Translations under genes and position numbers: made by a program
Shown here: positions 53,928-63,030 of the stretch, piece by piece
How the letters are laid out: every line of letters begins with the position of its first letter
How positions within the stretch are numbered: the first letter of the stretch is position 1
The notes under the pieces: generated by a model
What the model was told of the DNA's origin: nothing
Databases searched by the model: none
The model's input: only the letters and a program-made list of their open reading frames with translations
Source of the DNA: Microbulbifer sp. MKSA007
Lineage (GTDB): Bacteria; Pseudomonadota; Gammaproteobacteria; Pseudomonadales; Cellvibrionaceae
NCBI GenBank assembly: GCA_032615215.1
Contig: CP128433.1
Span: 4,758,501 to 4,822,500, forward strand
Length of the DNA: 64,000 nucleotides
Direction of reading: 5' to 3'

Positions 53928-55233
53928 ATGAAAAAGATTGTGATCATCGGTGGCGGAGCCAGTGGCCTTTATTTGGCAACTCGGCTTGGGCACCATTTCA
54001 ACTCTACTCAAACACGAGGGTTTAAACATAAGGCCCCATCTGCTCAGATCACTTTAGTCGATAAGAATCGCACCCATACCTGGAAACCCCTTATCTATCG
54101 GGTAGCCGCTGGTACATTAGACACCAGTATGGATGCTCTTGAGTACCAAGTTCACGCCAGCTCTAATGGCTATGAATTCCAACTCGGCTCACTGCAGTCC
54201 CTCGACAGGAAGCGTCAAATTTTGACCCTAGGGGCGGTACTGAATGACAAAGGCTGCGAGCTAATACCTCCGCGTGAACTAGAGTACGACTATCTAGTAA
54301 TCTGCGTTGGCAGCATAAGCGATGACTCCAATATAGAAGGGGTACGCGAGCACTGTATTCCCCTCGACAGCATTGAGCAGGCACACAAATTTCACAAGCA
54401 CCTGCTCGATTACTTTCTATGCCTAGAAACAAACCCCGATAAAACATTACAAATTGCCATTATCGGCGGCGGCTGTACCGGAGTGGAGCTTTCTGCTGAA
54501 CTGGTGGCTGCTAGTAGACACGTTAGCCAATATGGGCGTATCCGAACCGGAGCCATTGACATTACCTTAGTCGAGGCTGAGCCCCAGCTGCTACCGGACT
54601 TACCGGCAAGATTAGGCAATAGCGCCGCGCGCGAACTATCTAAAATGGGGGTTCGTATACTTACCAACTGCCATATTAAAAATGTTAGTGCCAACAGCCT
54701 CACTACCGATGACGGCAGAGAGATTCCCGCAGCAATTCGAGCCTGGGTTACCAGGGTTAAGGCACCGGAGTTCCTCACTCAGCTGGATGGCCTCATAACC
54801 AACCAGCGCAACCAGATAGAGGTGGAAACCACCCTGCAAAGCAAAAATGACCCCCATATCTTTGCTATAGGGGATTGCGCCGGCTGCATCGACGGTAACA
54901 ATCAGCGTGTACCATCACGCGCACTCGCCGCGCAACAGATGGCCAAGCTCTGCTCCACCAACCTGGTCGCCCTGATAGAAAATAAATCCCTGGGGCACTT
55001 CCATTACCGGGATCGTGGTACGCTGGTTTCCCTTAGCACGAACACTGCTGTAGGAAACTTAAGGGGTGCTTTACTAAGAAAAACCTTACCCTTGAGGGAC
55101 GTATTGCCAGTTTGGCCTACCACTCCTTCTACCAAATGCACTTGGCGACAATTCATGGCTGGCCCAAGACCATATTGCTCTATTTACTTGGTCAAGCCAA
55201 CCGCGCAATGAACCCCCGTCTTAAGTTGCACTG
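53928..55233 (+). CDS. ndh: NADH dehydrogenase type II, frameshifted near the 3' end
   Basis: Type II NADH:quinone oxidoreductase, a single-subunit flavoprotein at the inner membrane. Seen: IVIIGGGASGLYLATRLG (FAD), LVDKNRTHTWKPLIYRVAAG, IAIIGGGCTGVELSAELV (NADH), IFAIGDCAG, VPSRALAAQQMAK. The open frame ends at 55211 with an unusual tail. After A5 in CTAAGAAAAACC (about 55076-55083) one more A would give KNLTLEGRIASLAYHSFYQM then HLATIHGWPKTILLYLLGQA and NRAMNPRLKLH with a stop at 55231-55233, exactly the conserved NDH-2 C-terminus that docks to the membrane. So the gene is frameshifted or misread here. Confidence 0.8.
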
Positions 55234-55438
55234 ATAGGGATTAACTAAAAGCTATCGCAACGATAAAAGATGACTTTCCACCGAGGCCGCCTTAGTTCAG
55301 ATTAATCTACACCGCCAGTTCAATAAAGCTAGTACCAATGCAGGGGATACTGACGCACCAGCAGCAAAGTATTATGGCAGTAGGTCTTCAAAGATCGGGG
55401 AACCGGCTTATTAGTAAATCGACCGTAAGAGCACCCGC

Positions 55439-55600
55439 CATAAAAAAGCTATGATCGCCTTCGGCGGCGCCAGCGGACTACACCTGGACATGCAGCTCGG
55501 GCACTATTTAAACTTTGCTCCAATCTTGGGGAAAAGGCACCTCGAAGCACAAGTCACTCTGGTTGATAAAAATCGCACCCACATTTGGTATTGTGGTCAA
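55439..55600 (+). pseudogene. Second, truncated copy of the NDH-2 N-terminus
   Basis: Reads KKAMIAFGGASGLHLDMQLG then HYLNFAP... and AQVTLVDKNRTHIW, clearly a diverged copy of the first 60 residues of the gene at 53928. After that the similarity ends. Lies 200 bp downstream of the intact-length copy and just before a decayed IS3 element. Confidence 0.7.
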
Positions 55601-55689
55601 CTCCAACCGGAAACTTCTTTAAACACATTTATTAAATTCGATGGGGGCCGTTTTCCCCAGTGTTGTATGTATTCTACGTGAGTTATAAT

Positions 55690-56640
55690 AACCAATATAG
55701 GTTCTCACATCAGCTATAGAGCCCTCCCTTGTTGGATAGAGAGTCCCTGTTAACCACCCCTCGCTTCAAGCCGCTAAAAAAACGTTCAGTCGGTGCGTTG
55801 TCCCAACAATTTCCCTTACGGCTCATTGAACACACCATTTCATACTGCTTAATTAGCGTCTGTTGGATAGAGCCGGCCCTAGATCAAAATGATACAGAAG
55901 CCCCTTTGGTGGCGTATGCTAGTTGACAGCTAGCATCAGCGCACGGCTTACCAAAGCCACTTCCATCTAATGCTCAAGGTGCCACCCAACAATACGACGC
56001 GAGTAGAGATAAATTACTACTGACAAGTACAGCCAGCTCTGCAAAGTCCAGACGTACGTTATATCCATAGTCCAAACTTGATTTTGAGTACTCGGAGCCC
56101 CCCAACTCAAAAAGTTCTCTCCAACCGGCAGTTGGTGCTTACTGACTGTCGTCAGTGTAAATCGCTTCTTGCGCTGCACTTCCAAACCTATTTTATTTAT
56201 GATCTTGCGAACTCGACGGCCCTTAACTTCAAAGCTTTGTTTGCACAACAATCTCATTAGTCGACGGATTCCTGGGCTCTGCCTTGATTCTGGAAATAAG
56301 ACCTTTAACTGCTCCTATTTACTTGAATTATCCGGCAAGCATCCTGATTGGAAGCTGCCCTGCTGACTCTTAATTAAGCTGTACTTAATTTCATTTCTAT
56401 CGTAAATAAAGCACTGGATTTTTTAGGATTTATTTCTCCATATGCAACTGATTTAACTCAGCTCGTTTCTCCGTTACCAACTCCACTACCGCTTTACTCC
56501 AACTCCTTTACCCAGCCTCGTAGGTTATTGGCAGCGGTTCCTACAGTCTCTGCTGCATTAGAAATTGAATATCTCTACTCAGAGACTAGAGTTTCGGCGT
56601 CTCTATTGAATTCTGGCTTAAAATGCTGACGTGCCCCTTC
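55690..56640 (-). mobile_element. Decayed IS3-family insertion sequence
   Basis: Minus strand. OrfA-like: RQHFKPEFNRDAETLVSE, then stop, RYSISNAAETVGTAANNLRG, WVKELE (about 56620-56460). OrfB-like: PGIRRLMRLLCKQSFEV, INKIGLEVQRKKRFT, QVWTMDITYVWTLQSWLYLS (first Asp of DDE), RRIVGWHLEH, and near the end LIKQYEMVCSMSRKGNCWDN, APTERFF (the Glu of DDE). Several stops and frame changes; not active. Exact inverted ends could not be fixed. Confidence 0.75.
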
Positions 56641-56929
56641 TGTTGTCAGATTTCGATTCGCTTAGTAGTTTTACCATCTTAGCGAGTTGCGCGGAAGAAA
56701 TAGACCACTACAATTTACTTGACCTTGGGCGCGGCTACTACGTAGTTTATCGCTTAAGAGGGTTTCCATCGTTGGCGGGTAGGAGCAAACCTTATTTTCA
56801 CAGGATCTATCCATGGCATCGACCTGCTTTAGTACCTAAAACTATCCAAAGTGTCTAGGTGATGACAGGCTATTCAAAATGGCTCAGGCAGAAAATCATA
56901 TTCAGAATAAGCTATCTCTAATTTATTGC

Positions 56930-57643
56930 TTAAGGCGAGCCATATGGTACACCCACAAAAGACAAAACCTTATGATCAGTGATATAGCCATAACCATCTT
57001 TAAATATTGAAAGTGCATGCTTAGCAAGCTTACTATTGGCACTCCAAACAGAATCTTCCAAAAGATATGTCTTGAACCGAAATGAAGCACTTTGTGCAGT
57101 AGCCAAAACACATATGTGTGTTTCCACACCAACAATAAAAATTGTATCAACCCCTAAACTTAGCAATTCCTCCTCCAGGGAGGTATCAACAAAACCATTA
57201 TAAACATGCTTTTCAACTACAACTACACTCTCATCTGCCAATTGCCAAACAGGCTCTATTATCTCCGCGCCCCAAGTATTTGACTTACAAGGGTAGTAAC
57301 ACCTACCTCTATTTTCCTCGCCCCGAAGAAAAGAATTACGATATTTATGATCTGGCTTAATAACTGTCTGCAACAGAAGAACAGGGATCCCTCTCTCTTT
57401 GGCAACCCTCATACATAAAATAACATTATTAACTACCTTTTCCAGATCATCACCCTTGCGGATAATTCGCGGACTCCAATCTCTACGTCGCGACGGGATT
57501 TTTAGTTCAATATTACTGGAACCCCGTTGCCTGCGATCGTAATAGCCTCCCGCACAACAAAAATCGTTTTGCATATCGACAACAACCAGAGCCGCGTTGG
57601 TATTTGCTGACAGATAATTTAGCACATTGTCCTCTTCCATCAT
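56930..57643 (-). CDS. Isochorismatase-like cysteine hydrolase
   Basis: 237 residues. Family triad visible: Asp23 in VVVDMQNDF, Lys145 in VVEKHVYNGFVDT, Cys178 in VETHICVLATAQSA. These enzymes hydrolyse amides or vinyl ethers (isochorismate, nicotinamide, biuret and others). The loop at about 30-60 (GGYYDRRQRGSSNIELKIPS) is longer than in many relatives, resembling N-carbamoyl- or biuret-type members, so substrate is open. Cytoplasmic. Gene stands alone after the IS3 relic. Confidence 0.8.
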   Translation of the reverse strand: MMEEDNVLNYLSANTNAALVVVDMQNDFCCAGGYYDRRQRGSSNIELKIPSRRRDWSPRIIRKGDDLEKVVNNVILCMRVAKERGIPVLLLQTVIKPDHKYRNSFLRGEENRGRCYYPCKSNTWGAEIIEPVWQLADESVVVVEKHVYNGFVDTSLEEELLSLGVDTIFIVGVETHICVLATAQSASFRFKTYLLEDSVWSANSKLAKHALSIFKDGYGYITDHKVLSFVGVPYGSP

Positions 57644-59379
57644 CAGCCCTACTCAAATGTTAGATGTTAGGGGTACCAAAGCTGTTATAGCTGTCCCACG
57701 AAACCACAGCAGGACTATCCTATAAGTCTTAAATCGTAACACTTCGGACAGCTTTATCCAGCTATTGCCCCACAGTCACTACACCATTCGTAAACACTGA
57801 AAACTTTTCCACACATCAGATCCAGACCTAAATCGTTGAAAATTCTGTCCATGAAATGCTAGTTAAATTTATGGCGCTTCCAGCTGGCTATTTAAATAAA
57901 TATTGCTTCGTCTATTGCTTCTATTTTTTTAAATTGAGGACTATCAACACTTTATTTACTCATAGATTGATAGCCTCTTTTCGTGCTGGCTGGCAGTAGA
58001 TTAGACCTGTGTACTGTTTGACATCTTTGAATGAAAATTCTATTTAAAACATTGACTTGTAATAGGTAATCCATGTCATCGCATCCAGTTCTGGGCTGTC
58101 AAATACGGCAGGTAGTACGTGACTATATTTGTCGCCATTAATAAACTTTAGCATCACAACACGAATAGCTCTTTTCAACAAACTGACATAGACAGTCTTT
58201 GTGTAAACCTCAGCAGTATCATTAAGAGCGCCAACATGTTTAAAACGATTGAAATCGGCAACAAAGTCAACCGCTCCATCGTATCTTCTGGGGCGTTCTG
58301 TGCCTCTGTAAACACTTTCATACAGCCACCGCAAGTTCGCGTCAGATCGCTACCTGACAACGATATGTAACCTTGCCGGAATGATGGCCGAAACAGATTT
58401 CACCTTGGTGTAGGAAATATCTGCAGGAAGATAATTAATATCTAGATCAAGGGATTTAGTGCAAGTTAGAAAGCATGGTGAGTATATAACTCATTTCGGG
58501 ATCAGCCATCTTCGTCTAGGGTCTGCTGGACATCCATGGTATCAGCAATATTCGACTTCAGATCAGTGACGCTAATCATAGATATTTCAAGGCCACGGTG
58601 TGAGGTTCCAAAAATATCATTGTAATACCACCCCAATTCCTCAGTCGTTTTTTCTGATTTACAGTTAAAACCGGCACCTATATCCATCACACATTCAAGG
58701 TTGTTTAGGAAAATGTGCATGAAAATCCTGCATTGAGCTTAACGAAGTAAAAGTTACGACAAAGCTGTCAACGATTGAGCTTCTCATTGGCTAAACTGCA
58801 TCGTTCCATGTTCAGAAACTTCACTTTTCCTGGAAGACCATCAGCACAGGAAACAGCATGAACATGTAATTTATTTTAGTTTTTTGACTTGAAACGCGAA
58901 CAAAAAATCTTTCACTATATCTTCCATGAACAGGTATTAAACCAAATAGGTCCAGGAACTTTATTTTCTCAATTTCTGCCTATGGTTCCCTCCCATTTTA
59001 TTTTTTAAAACTGTCCAAAGTATTGTGATTAGCAGCATCTACCAAAACCTGCAAAACGAGGAGTATAGACCTCATATCAGACAAGGTGGGCATTAAAAAT
59101 AGCTTCAGTGATATTTTTTGAATTTATGGGCTATTTGTAGTCAACCTCTATAAAGTACACAGTCCCGTTTCAATATTATTGATTCTACCGTTTTATATTC
59201 AGTGAAATTGGTATTTAAATGACAAGAAGTCGACCTATTCAGTCACATCCTTTAAAAGTAGGCACATTGCGCAAGAGACCACATGAACGCAGATCCCAAT
59301 TGAGAGCCGACAGGGATCTTTTCACAGTATAACTCTAGTGTGATATCTTCCTTACGGCCCAGCAGGAAATAAAATTTTC
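57644..59379. other. Gene-poor stretch with two weak open frames
   Basis: Minus-strand frames at 58044-58334 (NRFKHVGALNDTAEVYTKTV and on) and 58502-58720 (LNNLECVMDIGAGFNC...) have fair composition but no recognised family and lack clear ribosome sites; they may be pieces of decayed genes. The rest is AT-rich without features. Confidence 0.35.
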
Positions 59380-59730
59380 CTAAATGCTCCCCTCCGACTC
59401 CACTACCAAAATGCGGGCCTCTCCGATAGGGTGTGCAACATGCTCGGTTCCTTCAGAGGCATAAAATATATCACCAGATTTCAACAGGGTGGAATCTGTC
59501 CTCCCCCCAGTTTTAAAAAACATCTCCACGCAGCCATCGAGTACAGCAAAAACCTCTTTTCCATCGTTGACATGCCAAACATAAGGCTTATCACTCCAAT
59601 GCAACCTGATGGTAATTCCATTCATATTGGCGATTAATTTAGATGCCCAGGGCTTTTCACCTGTAAAATCCCTACTTCGAAAAATATCCACAGCTTCAAC
59701 TCTAATTATATATTTCGATTTATGATTCAA
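59380..59730 (-). CDS. Cupin-domain protein
   Basis: 116 residues, single cupin barrel. KPYVWHVNDGKEVFAVLDGC is motif 1, SGDIFYASEGTEHVAHP is motif 2 with the metal-binding His. Two Glu/His residues of motif 1 are partly changed, so metal binding is uncertain. Likely a small-molecule binding or sensing protein in the cytoplasm. The hypothetical gene at 59740 ends 9 bp upstream, so the two are probably co-transcribed. Confidence 0.75.
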   Translation of the reverse strand: MNHKSKYIIRVEAVDIFRSRDFTGEKPWASKLIANMNGITIRLHWSDKPYVWHVNDGKEVFAVLDGCVEMFFKTGGRTDSTLLKSGDIFYASEGTEHVAHPIGEARILVVESEGSI

Positions 59731-59739
59731 GAATAACTA

Positions 59740-60039
59740 TTATTCTCTGTCAGCCTCCACTGGCACCTGTGAATTTTCACTGACAGCTTCATCACAGGTC
59801 TCACCGCTAAATTCATCCACTCGCCTTACGCCAAAAGTTACCGTCGGCGGTATTCCCATTCCCAGGTCAATATCGGCAACCCGGTAATTACAACCCTTGG
59901 CTTTCAAAATAGCATTGACCTTTTCCTGCTTTTCAACGGCCTTAATCACAGTATTTGCTAGGACTTCATCGCTGCTGAATGCAGTTACTGACTCGTTGAC
60001 TTTTTCACCAAGCTCCTTAGCTTTTTCAAAAATTCCCAT
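59740..60039 (-). CDS. Hypothetical small protein
   Basis: 99 residues: a helical first half (MGIFEKAKELGEKVNESVTA, IKAVEKQEKVNAILKAKG) then a strand-rich part (NYRVADIDLGMGIPPTVTFG). No signal peptide. Resembles small uncharacterised proteins of marine gammaproteobacteria; no function known to me. GAGAGAGGAAG upstream of the ATG is a good ribosome site. First gene of a probable two-gene unit with the cupin. Confidence 0.65.
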   Translation of the reverse strand: MGIFEKAKELGEKVNESVTAFSSDEVLANTVIKAVEKQEKVNAILKAKGCNYRVADIDLGMGIPPTVTFGVRRVDEFSGETCDEAVSENSQVPVEADRE

Positions 60040-60356
60040 AATGCTTCCTCTCTCCCCTAATTATTGAACGGAGAAATCATAGGTGAAATATCAAAGAGAG
60101 GAAACTGGATAGTATCACTCCATACGGTAACTCACCCCTACCCAAATGCTTAACATACCTTTGTTCCAAATTGGCCCGCCATCATCGACTTCTTGCCCTC
60201 TAATTCAGAAGCCTTGGTCACGCTCTCCCGGTTCAAAGACTGCCAAGCTGCCTGACTAACCATCCACATGAGTGAAATATCAGTCAAAAACCTGCCCTGT
60301 CTTGCCCCCCCAGATTGATGTGTCACTATCATTTTTTTGAGGTTTGGTAACGATAA

Positions 60357-60950
60357 ATGAGTGGGCGCAAGCAGTTCGATGAGTCACAAGTACTAGACAA
60401 GGCCATGCGCATTTTCTGGGAAAAAGGCTACAAAGCAACTTCCTTGTCGGATCTTGAATCGGCCATGGGACTGAATAAATCCAGTATCTACAACACCTTC
60501 CAAAGCAAGGAAGGGTTGTATGGCCGCTGTCTGGAACATTTCCACACCCAATACGCCTGCGATGCTATGGATACCTTGAATCACCCGGACTTCCGCACAG
60601 CCATGGGCGGCTTCCTGGAAATGCTTCAGTCTGGTATGGAGAGCTCTGAAACTCCTGAAGGCTGTATCGCTACTATGGCAGCAATGGAGGTGGGTGCCAG
60701 TGAAGGATTTCTCGCTGATCTGGTAGCAAAGGGTACCAATGATATGCTGAACCGGATCGAAACCCGTATGCAGAAGGCTATTGACGATGGCCAATTGCAA
60801 GCCGGTGTCGATTGTGCCGCCCTCGCCGCGATGGTTATGGCGGTAAGCCGAGGCGTAGTGGCCCTGAATAAAGGCACGGGCAGTACCACAGCAGGCAAAA
60901 ACAGTTACCAACAGCTATCCACAATTCTGGACCAGTATACACTTCCCTAA
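60357..60950 (+). CDS. TetR/AcrR-family transcriptional regulator
   Basis: 197 residues. N-terminal helix-turn-helix: VLDKAMRIFWEKGYKATSLS, DLESAMGLNKSSIYNTFQSK, EGLYGRCLEHF, typical of the family. The C-terminal half (TPEGCIATMAAMEVGASEGF) has the AefR-like ligand-binding pattern. Dimeric repressor expected. It faces the barrel-LolA-RND cluster, convergent with it, with a terminator between; TetR proteins often control nearby exporters, but its operator was not found here. Confidence 0.85.
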   Translation: MSGRKQFDESQVLDKAMRIFWEKGYKATSLSDLESAMGLNKSSIYNTFQSKEGLYGRCLEHFHTQYACDAMDTLNHPDFRTAMGGFLEMLQSGMESSETPEGCIATMAAMEVGASEGFLADLVAKGTNDMLNRIETRMQKAIDDGQLQAGVDCAALAAMVMAVSRGVVALNKGTGSTTAGKNSYQQLSTILDQYTLP

Positions 60951-60955
60951 AAAAG

Positions 60956-60989
60956 CCCACCCCAAAACTTCTTGCCTCTTTGGGGTGGG
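60956..60989 (-). terminator. Terminator of the export cluster
   Basis: CCCACCCCAAA and TTTGGGGTGGG; read on the minus strand it is followed by CTTTTTTA. Ends the minus-strand operon. Confidence 0.75.
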
Positions 60990-61018
60990 AATGGGGGTAT
61001 TCCTGTGAGAATTAACTT

Positions 61019-62203
61019 TTAAAAATAGCGACGTAATTCCAACTGAAAATAGTCGTCGTTGCGCAAATTGTAGGTAGGGTCTTCTTCATCGGCATTACCG
61101 AAAAAACGCGCCTCAGCTTCCATTAACCAGCGGTCATTTAGTCGGTGGGTCAGTTCCAGATTGGAAAAACGACTACCGTTATCCAAATCGGTACTTACGG
61201 CAAATAAAAGCTCCGTATCCTGTGTATTATTTAGGGCGTATCGCGCACCTATTGCAATGTCATTTTGACTGGCCGTAGACCAAGGTCCGGTACGATCATC
61301 AAATTGATACTCCATTAATACTCCAAGATCTGAGATCGTTTCGCCAATACCATAAAATGTATATTCGAAACCGCCGACAGCCACTGTCTGGCGATCTTCA
61401 CCGCGAGGTTTAAATGAAATAGCTTCAAACTTCCACAACCAATCTCCACGGGTAGTTTGGATGTCCACACCCGTCTGATCGATCTGTGCATAGTAAGGCG
61501 CAAGCAAGCCATCTTCCGTAAGCAATAATAATGGATCCCGATTAGTGCCGGAAAAATGGCTGAGGCCCAGGTCCCAATCCCCAAGTACATGGCTGTAACG
61601 CAAGGCCCAATCTATATGCTTCTCCTCCCGGTCAGATTGATAGACCGCAGCATCCTCATCCACCGGCAGCGGAGCACGCAATCGCCCTTCCCGGCCAGCA
61701 AACTGACGCTCGCGAAAGCCCAGTAAACCGTACACCTCCAGTGTTCCCCAATCACGCTCCATCAGGAGGTTAATCATGGGTTGGCCAAGCTTGTCTTCAC
61801 CATCGATATTTTCCAGCGCATCATCCTGGTTAATCACATCCACCAAATGCACGGTTTCAGTAACTCCCCAAAATACTTTGCGCACCCCGGCATAAAGCTC
61901 GAAACTATCGTAAGCTTTCCACCAGTAAAGCTCGCCGAGATCCGCGTGATTGCGATCGCTATCCTCACTGTCCCAGCGCCCAAAGACACTGGCCACAACA
62001 CGCTGGTTTCCATCGTCAAAATCTCGGTAGTACTCGAGATTTAAAGACGCAGAAAGACCGGCATCACTTTGTGCTGAATCCAAAGGGTCTGCGGTGAATG
62101 CCCGGGCCTCCAGGCCCGCATAACCGCTCAACTCATTTGCTCCAGCCATATGACTCAACGCCGCCAATAGTGGCAACAAAGTGAGTATTTTTCGGTTAAC
62201 CAT
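61019..62203 (-). CDS. Predicted outer-membrane barrel protein of the RND cluster
   Basis: 394 residues. Signal peptide to MAGANE. The mature part alternates amphipathic strands (LSASLNLEYYRDFDDGNQRV, FELYAGVRKVFWGVTETVHL, WALRYSHVLGDWDLGLSHFS) and ends in FQLELRRYF, an aromatic C-terminus typical of outer-membrane barrels. It starts 11 bp after the LolA-like gene, in one operon with it and the RND protein. The trio is a recurrent set in marine gammaproteobacteria, probably moving a lipid or similar compound to the outer membrane; the cargo is unknown. Confidence 0.75.
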   Translation of the reverse strand: MVNRKILTLLPLLAALSHMAGANELSGYAGLEARAFTADPLDSAQSDAGLSASLNLEYYRDFDDGNQRVVASVFGRWDSEDSDRNHADLGELYWWKAYDSFELYAGVRKVFWGVTETVHLVDVINQDDALENIDGEDKLGQPMINLLMERDWGTLEVYGLLGFRERQFAGREGRLRAPLPVDEDAAVYQSDREEKHIDWALRYSHVLGDWDLGLSHFSGTNRDPLLLLTEDGLLAPYYAQIDQTGVDIQTTRGDWLWKFEAISFKPRGEDRQTVAVGGFEYTFYGIGETISDLGVLMEYQFDDRTGPWSTASQNDIAIGARYALNNTQDTELLFAVSTDLDNGSRFSNLELTHRLNDRWLMEAEARFFGNADEEDPTYNLRNDDYFQLELRRYF

Positions 62204-62214
62204 GGGCGCAATCC

Positions 62215-63030
62215 CTATTTCGCCCTGGAGAGACTATTTTTGGTGAAGTCGCGATCGGTAAAACCATTGCCAAATATCCAGTCGCCGTACAACAACTCTG
62301 TGGATTTACCAGTCTGGTGATTAACCATTTCCATTTTATTGGCTCGCCAGTATTGATCGCCGTACTGGTTGTAGTCGGAAATCGTGAGGGTCTTCATCAG
62401 GTCCCCTTTTCGGTCATAATAGTCGGTTCTCCATGCGCGGTACTCCTCTGTATCAACCCAAAGGTGTTGAATGGAATAACCGGATTTAGGATCGACCGGG
62501 TCCAACTCCAGAACAAAGTGATCGCGGCCATCGAAAGACTCGTTGCGCAAATATTTATAGGTGTATTTCTCCACCTCCTGTGAGGCGATATCTTCATAGG
62601 AGAATTCACTACCCATAAATGGTCCAGACTTGTTACTGGAGGAAATACGCTTTACTCGCTTTAAAGCAGGCAAATAGAGCCACTGGTCATCGGAGCCCAC
62701 TTTATGAGTAAAGGACAAAAATGCTGTGCCCTTTACATCCCGAGGGTTGTCAAAAATCACCAGGGATTTATCTCCGTCATTTTCCTGCTCCAGAGTTTTG
62801 GTGCGCATAGCCCGCACACTCTCCTCACCATATTTATTGCGCAGGGTCATTGTAAGGCTGTTGCTGAGATCGCCGAATCCCAAGTCGCGGCGGTCCGCCT
62901 CCTTGGCAATTTCCAGACCTTTTTCTGCGGCCAGATCCAGTTCACTGGCAGAAACAGATAAAGCTGCCAGAGCCAGGGCACCTGCTAGGGCCCGTGTCAA
63001 AAACGGTCTATTAGAGCGGCTGGGTTGCAT
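62215..63030 (-). CDS. Outer-membrane lipoprotein-sorting-like protein (LolA-like)
   Basis: 271 residues from the ATG at 63030 (GGAG upstream); the longer frame to 63087 lies inside the RND gene. Signal peptide to VSASE. Pattern DLSNSLTMTLRNKYGEESVR, KSLVIFDNPRDVKGTAFLSF, DDQWLYLPALKRVKRISSSN, KSGPFMGSEFSYEDIA matches the COG2834-type LolA-fold proteins that accompany MMPL/RND transporters. It would bind a hydrophobic cargo in the periplasm. Its start overlaps the end of the RND gene by about 20 bp, showing translational coupling. Confidence 0.85.
   Translation of the reverse strand: MQPSRSNRPFLTRALAGALALAALSVSASELDLAAEKGLEIAKEADRRDLGFGDLSNSLTMTLRNKYGEESVRAMRTKTLEQENDGDKSLVIFDNPRDVKGTAFLSFTHKVGSDDQWLYLPALKRVKRISSSNKSGPFMGSEFSYEDIASQEVEKYTYKYLRNESFDGRDHFVLELDPVDPKSGYSIQHLWVDTEEYRAWRTDYYDRKGDLMKTLTISDYNQYGDQYWRANKMEMVNHQTGKSTELLYGDWIFGNGFTDRDFTKNSLSRAK

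Noticed and set aside
57142..57360. Plus-strand frame of 72 codons
   Set aside because: Antisense to the isochorismatase-like gene, which has a complete catalytic triad.
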